From assembly GCA_963555705.1 (NCBI GenBank), contig OY743182.1, positions 50,968,592 through 51,032,591 of the forward strand: a stretch of DNA of 64,000 nt, written 5' to 3'. The position numbers and the translations under genes were made by a program. This stretch comes from Ligustrum vulgare (lineage: Eukaryota > Streptophyta > Magnoliopsida > Lamiales > Oleaceae). Every line of letters begins with the position of its first letter. Position 1 is the stretch's first letter. This document shows, in pieces, positions 56,802 through 64,000 of the stretch. Under the pieces are notes generated by a model that worked only from the letters and a program-made list of their open reading frames with translations, did not search any database and was not told the origin of the DNA.

Positions 56802-58162
56802 TGATGCGTGTCGCAATACACCAAAATAATAAATAATTCCTTACTCGTCAAATATTAATTAATAATGTAGTAGCGAGAGTAAGGGTCGATCCCACGAGGA
56901 ACAGTGAACTAAAAATAGTTGCTCGATCAATTAGAATGGGATGGGGGGTTTGTTGTTTGGAATTGATTGAGTGAAAAAAAAACTATGCATAAAATAAATA
57001 AATAAATATGTTGAGAGAATTAATATGAGAGAAGACCTTGTTCTCAGGTTCGGTTGTGTCTATAACTTTCCATGTAACGTGTTTCTATCCCTAATTCAAT
57101 TATCAATCATAAATAATCAACAAGCCATGATTATCTAAATTCTTCCTTATGTGTATTGATTCAAAATTAGCTATTCGAACCAATTTTAGTCACGGACAAT
57201 CCTAAACAAGCTCTTAGGATTTAATGCACGATTAGTTTAGAAGAATAGATTGAATTAGATCGTTAATTTCACAAGCTCGAATTAATTAATCCAAGTTGAA
57301 TTATTACTAAACCTGCACGAGATTTATTTGTTACTAAAGTAAAGATTCAATGACAATTACGGATCAATAATCTAAACATAGCATATTCATGTATTCAAAG
57401 ATCAATAATCTAATTGGCCAAATTAAACTATTAATCAAATAAACTCAAGTGAACATTCAAAGCATAATAATTCAACAATTGAAATAAAGGGAATAGATAC
57501 AACATTACTCGTTTGTAGGAAAAGAAAATAACATAATTGAGTTAACATAACTTCCCCTTCGAACAAGATATGAAAATTTAGCCCAGCATAATTGTGGTGA
57601 AATCTTCAATTTGCTTCATGAATTCCATTAATACTTCTTGCTTGAATCCCAAGAATTCTCCCTTTTAATCTCTAATTTTCCTCTCAATTTTCTTCTCAAT
57701 TTTCTTGCTTCTATTATGTGGTGATTTTCCCTTTTTATAGCCACCAAAATGTGCCCTAGAGTTAGGCTCAAGACATACCAAAGATAGGTCATGAATCAGA
57801 TTAGAAATTTCTTGGCGTGCAAGTTACGGCCGTAACTTTGGGTTTACGGTCGTAAGTTAGTTTCTACAAATTTTCATGCTTAGGAGGTTATGGACGTAAG
57901 TTAGTTTCTGCCCAATTTTCACCCATGCACATCAAATAATTACGACCATAAGTTTTTGGTGTTGCGGCCGTAAATAGATTGCATCTAAGGTCCCCAAACT
58001 TCAGTTTTAGGTGTATTTTGGTTCTTTGTTCCTCCTTTTTCTCCCTTTGTGATCCTATATAACATAAAACATAAAATGCATTAACAATACTTAAATATGA
58101 TCAAATCAACAATATACTAAGGTTATAAGTGCACAAAATAAGTGCTAATAAAGCACTTATCA
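56802..58162 (-). mobile_element. Athila-like solo LTR, minus strand
   Basis: On the minus strand TGATAAGTGCTTTATTAGCA to CGACACGCATCA, 1361 bp. Flanks CTTTA (56797-56801) and CTTCA (58163-58167) form a 4/5 target duplication. Near its end is the CTCGTGGGATCGACCCTTAC block usual before the 3' end of such LTRs. TTACGGCCGTAA-type motifs lie at 57820-57975, like those in the LTR at 22786. Confidence 0.85.
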
Positions 58163-61100
58163 CTTCACTTAATAAATGGTAGAAAAATAAACAACAAAGT
58201 TAAAAACCATAAATTTATTTATATCTTTCCAATGTAATTTCATAGAAATTGAAAGACTTTACATAATAACATTCAATCACATATTGAAATATAATATCTT
58301 ATCCTTAGCTTAACACATAAAGGATCAAGATCAAGTCTTTCACTATAGAATAAAGCTTTCTATGTTTAATACATAGAATCTTAACCTTTGAGTTACATCC
58401 TAGAAGCAGAATATAATCCTTAGCTGCATCAAAATCTTGATTCTAACATGTAGAAGATAACATAATCAAGAAAGTAACCCAAGCAGGTTTTTACATAACT
58501 TATGTCACATTTTCTTACACTTCTCAAACGTGTAATGACATAAAAGTATAATCTAAACCTATATCAAGGTTTCACCATAACTTTCATACCTTAAGGTCTC
58601 CAAAAACTCCATTTCTAACATCCTCGGGGTCACATTTAACCTAATCAATCCCAGTAGATTTTTAATTCATATCTATGCATGTTTGATCACCTTAAATCAT
58701 ATGGATTGATTCTAACATATAGAATGTAATTCACAAGATTTAGATATAACATCAAGTCATAATTAGTTCCTCAAAACTTCAACAAACTTCATCTTATAAT
58801 ACTTTTATAAATTTAGATTCTTGCCTCATGAATGATTATTTCCAAATCTGAATTTTGCACTTTATAAGCATGGGTAAGTCATGAAACTTCATCACTAAAT
58901 TGCCCTAACTTCAATTTCTTTCTTATACCAACACGCTAACTTAAAATAGGATTTCATATGCCATTATACTTGACATAAATACTTGAATTTTAAGATCCTT
59001 TATACAAAATCAGCAACTTAAAACTTCATGCTCATCCTTCTTCTTTGCATTTTCACATTCTTTAAGTCAACCATCTAACTTATAGATAAAATTCCATAAG
59101 GACTTGCTAAGGCATACTTCATTTACACATTTCATCAAACACCTATAAAGCACTTGCAATTCGAACCTTTGTCTTGGCATAATGTTTATTCAATCATTAC
59201 ACATCATCACAACCAACCATAATTAGCATAAACTATATCATCCATTGAGACTTCTTCTTTCATTACTTTAAACCTCATATTTCATACTTTAATAAAATCA
59301 ATTCAAAATTAAGTTTTGAACACATGCAAGGTAACTTTTTTGAAGTGTACATTCTAGCATATTTTATACTAGTTCAACTCCTTTTAACATGCCGTGAATC
59401 ATGTAAAATATATAGTAAAAGAGTTTAAGTTAATAATAAGGTCTAAGTACAAGAATTGAGATACTTTCTAGTATGAAAACTAATTTCAAGCACTTTTATA
59501 AGAACAAGATTCATAACCTTAATAATCTTTATTTAGTCTTTAAATCAACTTAAAGCTGGACTTTTATACATGAAGCCTATAAACAAGCTTAAACCATAAG
59601 AGAGAACATGATTTAGTGACCAAAATCAATTTAAATCATGGTTTAATGCTTCTATTTGAAACTTGAGTTTCAAATTTTAGTAAATTCACTCAAAGTGACA
59701 ATTTATGGACACTCAAAATTTGGGACAACAACTAAATTTTCCATTCGAATCTAAATTCTAATATATGAAATCTCATACACAAGCTTAAATCATACAATAA
59801 AGCACCCTCAATCCTAATTCAACATTCCTACTTAAAAATCAACTTTAAGGTATGAATAACTCTAATTTAAAGAGGTATTTTAGGCTCATATATCATAATG
59901 ACAGCAACTTAGTTTCAAACAAGTTATGAAATAAGTCATTAAAATACTATCTTCTTTACTCAAACCTTTCACATAATGCCATCATCATCAATACTTAATA
60001 TTCTCATTTAAAAATCAGATGTATAGTATCAATAACTCACATATAAACATGTAATTACCTTCATTTAAGTTTCAAAATTTGCACTTGAACTTTTTGTCAA
60101 ACTCAACCTCTAATACTTCTTAACCTTCATCCAAGTATTTCTCCACTTATAATCTTACTCACAATTATAACTATTAGTCGTTATCATCCTTAAACATAAT
60201 TCCCAGAATCTAAAATATAGCACAACATCAACATAACTAAACAAAGTTATTGTTTCTTTACTCAAACAATTCATCAAACACTTAGAGACAATTATGTTCT
60301 TAACTTTTAATCTTAAACATAGTTTATCCATTCAATCATAATCAATAAAAATTGTATTAGAATCTAAAATTTATGGGCAATACTTCAACACAATATGAAA
60401 AACTGAACACAATATTACACAAATCAAGATTCACTCACCTCTTGAATTCTAAGAAGAAAAACCATACTTTGAGAATTCAACTTTCAAGCAAGCATATCCT
60501 ACTTCCTACCCCCCCTTCTCTTCTCTTTTCCTTCTCCTTTTTTCCTTCCATTTTTCGTCCAGCAGTCTCCCCATGGTTCCTCTCTTGTGCCTTTACCGAA
60601 AAATGAAGGAGAAATGGGGTTAAATCATTCCTAGAATCAATTATTTCAATCATCTTCAACTTTAATAAATTTAAACTTGACAAATCAATCCAAAACTCTA
60701 ATTTAAACCTTAAACATGAAGGAGAGATTACTTCTTACCTTAAAGATTGAAGAGAGTATTCAAGAACTCAAGCTTAAGACCATCATCTTCACCAAAAATC
60801 CATCAATTCCTCTCCTCTTTTCTCTCTTCTTCATGGCACTCTCTCCTCTCTTTTCTCTGGTTTTTTGCACACAAAATGAAGAGAAGAAAGGGCTGGGTCG
60901 TTCTATATAGGTAGAAATAGGATAGGTTTGCAAAACAGCCCATTACTTTCAATTTTGTACATGTTGGTCCTTATGTAATTGCAAACTAAGTCCTTAAAGC
61001 TTTCTTTCTATCATCCAAGCCCTATAACTTATGATAAATAATTACTTATAACCAAAATAAGTTGGTTGCCAAACATCCCTTAAGATAAGAAATGACAAGT

Positions 61101-61996
61101 GTCTTCTCCTCTAATATTTTAATGCTAAAAATTTCAATTTTTCCTTTTCAAGGTGCCACTTTCGGGTTAATATTTGAAGGTCAAGACGAGCTCCATTTTA
61201 TCCAATCTTTATACCGTTGTAAAGTTCATGCTTCAAGTTTCACAACGATTACACATGCAAAGAAAATAGATCATTATACCGCTTGTACTGTTCGTCCAAA
61301 AATGGCTGCTCGACTGGATTTCCATACGTAGCCAAATTTCTTGATTTTCTTAGCACTTTTATCATTTCAAGTATGCAACTTCAACTCGATATTTGAAGTA
61401 CTTCCCGACCTCAATTGTACTCGAATTTGATACTAATACATACATCTCATTGTGGACTACAAGGTAGTATAACATGTAAAGACATAAAATTACCATGTTG
61501 TTCGTACCATCCTATCAAACATGGCTACTCGATTACCACTTTACACTTGGAATTAATTTGAAGATTTTCAGTATTCCAACTATTCTTCTAATGCAACTTT
61601 AGCTCCATTTTTGAAACACTTCTTAACCTTAATTGTGATCAAACTTGATACAAATACTTAGATCTTATCATGAACTATAAAATGGTATAACTTGAAATGG
61701 CTAAAGATCACTATATAATCCACAAAATGATTCCAAAGTCATGTTCATCCCAATGGAAAAACTATAATTAATAGGACTTCCTAAAATTCCTAGCTTAGTC
61801 CTCAACCATGAAATTCAATCGAACTGAGTTCAAACATCGTATATAACTTTATTTAATGCCAATTTCTCCTCTTTTCTCATAAATTCTATACCATCTCATC
61901 GTACAAAACGTGGAATTGGCTATTTTCTTAAGAAAATATTTGAATCCAACTTTTCTAAATAAATCAAATAAGGTACGAAATTTCCAGGTTGTTACA
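58163..61996 (-). mobile_element. Probable long LTR, minus strand, left edge unresolved
   Basis: The right edge, read on the minus strand, is TGTAACAACCTGG, a typical Ty3/gypsy LTR start. A minus-strand TATA-like CCTATATAGAACG lies near 60901-60913 with C/T-rich downstream sequence. The whole 3.8 kb is AT-rich and has no credible protein. I could not find the other end or a matching copy of the flanking bases GATGT, so this may include more than one unit. Confidence 0.5.
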
Positions 61997-63148
61997 GATG
62001 TCACCTAGATGATAGATCTAAACTTAGACGTGTTAACTTCGTTCCCTTCCATTGTAAAAAAATTCTACAAAATTTTTGACAGAACCTCCCCTATAAATTG
62101 GACTTAGCTAACCTATAGAGAGACATCAAAATCAACATAATAATATAAAGATCAAACCAACACCTCAAACGACATCCAACATCAATCCCCAACTCCTCAA
62201 CATCACAAATTCAACAATAAACGCCATCTAATAATAATTACACAAGATCATTGAATAAATAAGTGTTTCTTACCATAAGAAACTCTTCCACCAGAAATGT
62301 AGTGCACGCGCGCGTGAATAATATGCATATGTGGTAGAGGTAGTGGGTCCGACCAAACTTTGTTTGTAATCACTAACAAGTATCACAATTAATTAATTCA
62401 TGAATAAGGATTCGGATTGGATAAGAAAATTATACAAAATACTGATCAATCACTTTCGAAATCGATATCAAGCAACACAACACAACACACACCACCACCA
62501 CCTAAAAGCGATGTGACTAACTGAACAATTCAAGAGACATGTTGATTTAGCAAGATAACACCTACCAATTATTTTCTAGATGTTGGGGAAAAACTTAGTA
62601 CGGAAAATCTTCATTTGAATACACTTCTAACAAGAAAAAATACTATAAAAAATGTATGCAAACACTTCTAAAAACAACTTCTTAATATCATAAGAAAATT
62701 TTGATCTTCATGAATCTTTTCAAACGGGATCCTAACTCAAGTTTCAAAGTTAAATGGACCACCATATTCTCTGTCTCTGATGATCGAGCCCACAATGCCA
62801 AGTCATGTGTGATTAAATTTCATGTTCTCTGAGTATCATAACAAATAATTGATGGACTGTGTAATGACAACCCCAACAATTAATTCAGGACTGTGTAATG
62901 ACAACCCCAACAATTAATTCATCATACCACCAACATAAATGCTAAAAGTTGTGATCCTTTATTCACACTTTGATTATCAAGTTCAAAATTAAGCCACAAA
63001 TGCTAAAATCTTTTCGAATTACATCATTTTATGTTATTTAGATCACCCGCTACCTCTAGGTTTATCATTTTCAAGGTCAACAATTTCCCTGATGTTCCCA
63101 AATTAACAATTTACTTTCAGCGGATGCCACCTTAACTGAGAAGATATG
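61997..63148. other. No gene seen; 34-bp tandem duplication
   Basis: AT-rich. Contains an exact 34-bp tandem duplication (62854-62887 and 62888-62921, GGACTGTGTAATGACAACCC...) and an alternating CACGCGCGCGTG palindrome at about 62306-62317. The stretch 62040-62130 (TTTTTGACAGAACCTCCCC) resembles retroelement sequence but is not assigned. Confidence 0.5.
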
Positions 63149-63153
63149 CTAAT

Positions 63154-63948
63154 TGTTGGAGAATTTACCCTTGCACAATCACAAAGAAACAAGTTATTCT
63201 CAATATATGACAATTAATTGGAATGATAAGATTAACAATAATCAGTAATAAGAGAAAACTCCCTAAAGTCTTGATAATGCCACGATCGTGTGACTAGAAC
63301 CGAGGGCTCAGAAATTGTCCCAATAACCATAATCGGCAACACCACACGAAACAGGTAAGATCACACTCCGAGGAAACCCAAAACCTACAAGTTTTCACCA
63401 GGAAACCGTACCAAACAGAGGCCTATAACCGGACGCACCAAGGTGCGGTAACCAAGCGCCGCGCACGAAGAAAGAGGCGGGAGAAGCAGCCCACCACGAA
63501 GGAGGCAGCAAAACCAGAGGCCAACGAGGGATTAGGGTCGCGGGTTTACCAAGTTCACAGAGAAGAGAGAAGCCAAACACTGCCGCGGTCACGAAGAGAG
63601 AGCGAGAGAGAGGCTTTTCAGAGTGTGTCTTGAGTTATGAGAGTGAGGGAGTAGATATATAGGATAGGTAGATTTAGGTTTAGGTTTTAATTAGGGAATG
63701 GGTCGGGAGCCTAATTAAAACCTGGGCCACCAATCGGATCCACCTATCGAGCAACAGGGCCAATGACCCAATTAACACCTCAAGATAGGGTGGTAAAGTT
63801 TCTAACCTGTTCACTCTTGGGTTAGGCATATTGTGGTTTAATTGGGGCATAAAATACCTCGATCATGGGCCAAAGGCCTACGAAGCAAAAAACCCACCCG
63901 ATGTTTCATCATCGCCCCCGGGGTTTGTTTGGGACCAAAATCCCAACA
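63154..63948 (-). mobile_element. 3' LTR of a minus-strand copia-type element
   Basis: 795 bp between TGTTGGAGAA (plus strand, 63154) and TCCCAACA (63948), so on the minus strand it runs TGTTGGGATT to TTCTCCAACA. A minus-strand TATA box (TCCTATATATCTAC) lies near 63651-63664, followed by CT-rich leader. The polypurine tract lies just outside on the right. The rest of the element is beyond the window. Confidence 0.75.
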
Positions 63949-63964
63949 AACCTCCACCTTGGTA
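63949..63964 (-). promoter_or_regulatory. Polypurine tract of the minus-strand copia-type element
   Basis: AACCTCCACCTTGGTA on the plus strand, that is CCAAGGTGGAGGTT on the minus strand, immediately before the LTR start. Confidence 0.7.
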
Positions 63965-64000
63965 CCGAACAAACCCGCAAAAAACAAAATAACACATGTT

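Noticed and set aside
60373..60910. Short open frames with hydrophobic C-termini
   Set aside because: They lie around a minus-strand LTR promoter-like region and are CT-rich leader sequence by composition.

Overview
The window is nuclear DNA of a flowering plant, probably a eudicot. It holds an intron-rich plant DEAD-box helicase gene, a plant-only CLE peptide gene, tRNA-Asp-primed and copia LTR retrotransposons, En/Spm-type CACTA transposons and an endogenous plant pararetrovirus. Base composition is AT-rich and most of the 64 kb is transposon-derived. I cannot name the species from the sequence.

Layout. 1-1478: G/T-rich and GTGACC-rich tandem repeats, then unassigned DNA. 1479-9710: an Athila-like LTR retrotransposon with target duplication ATTAT that has lost nearly all of pol. 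9711-20500: remains of a minus-strand single-repeat MYB (SHAQKY class) gene, split by a young intact copia element (10168-17033, duplication AGGCG) and a solo LTR (17242-19692, duplication TGAGT). 21.2-21.7 kb: a possible pararetrovirus scrap. 22786-23714: a solo LTR with perfect TTAAG duplication, about 460 bp upstream of the helicase start codon.

24175-30209: a ten-exon DEAD-box RNA helicase gene of 846 codons, with one GC-AG intron, a duplicated 3' splice site and an unusual motif V. 31.0-31.6 kb: a 304-bp tandem duplication. 34041-42190: what looks like one complete, circularly permuted genome copy of a decayed cavemovirus/solendovirus-like pararetrovirus with two successive retropepsin-like domains. 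42992-43252: an intact CLE signalling peptide gene downstream of the viral promoter and in the same orientation.

44210 to at least 56.8 kb: a CACTA element (44410-56312, duplication TTT) nested inside another CACTA element. The inner one carries decayed TNPA and TNPD genes, and its TNPA gene is itself broken by an Athila-like solo LTR (45813-47352). An LTR fragment (50443-51384) lies between the two genes. 56802-58162 is another Athila-like solo LTR, 58163-61996 is probably a long LTR on the minus strand, and 63154-63948 is the 3' LTR of a minus-strand copia element that runs off the right edge.

How it fits together. Two host genes look functional (helicase and CLE peptide) and one host gene (MYB) is dead. 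The only transposon with an intact protein is the copia element. Most insertions can be ordered by nesting and most have readable target duplications.
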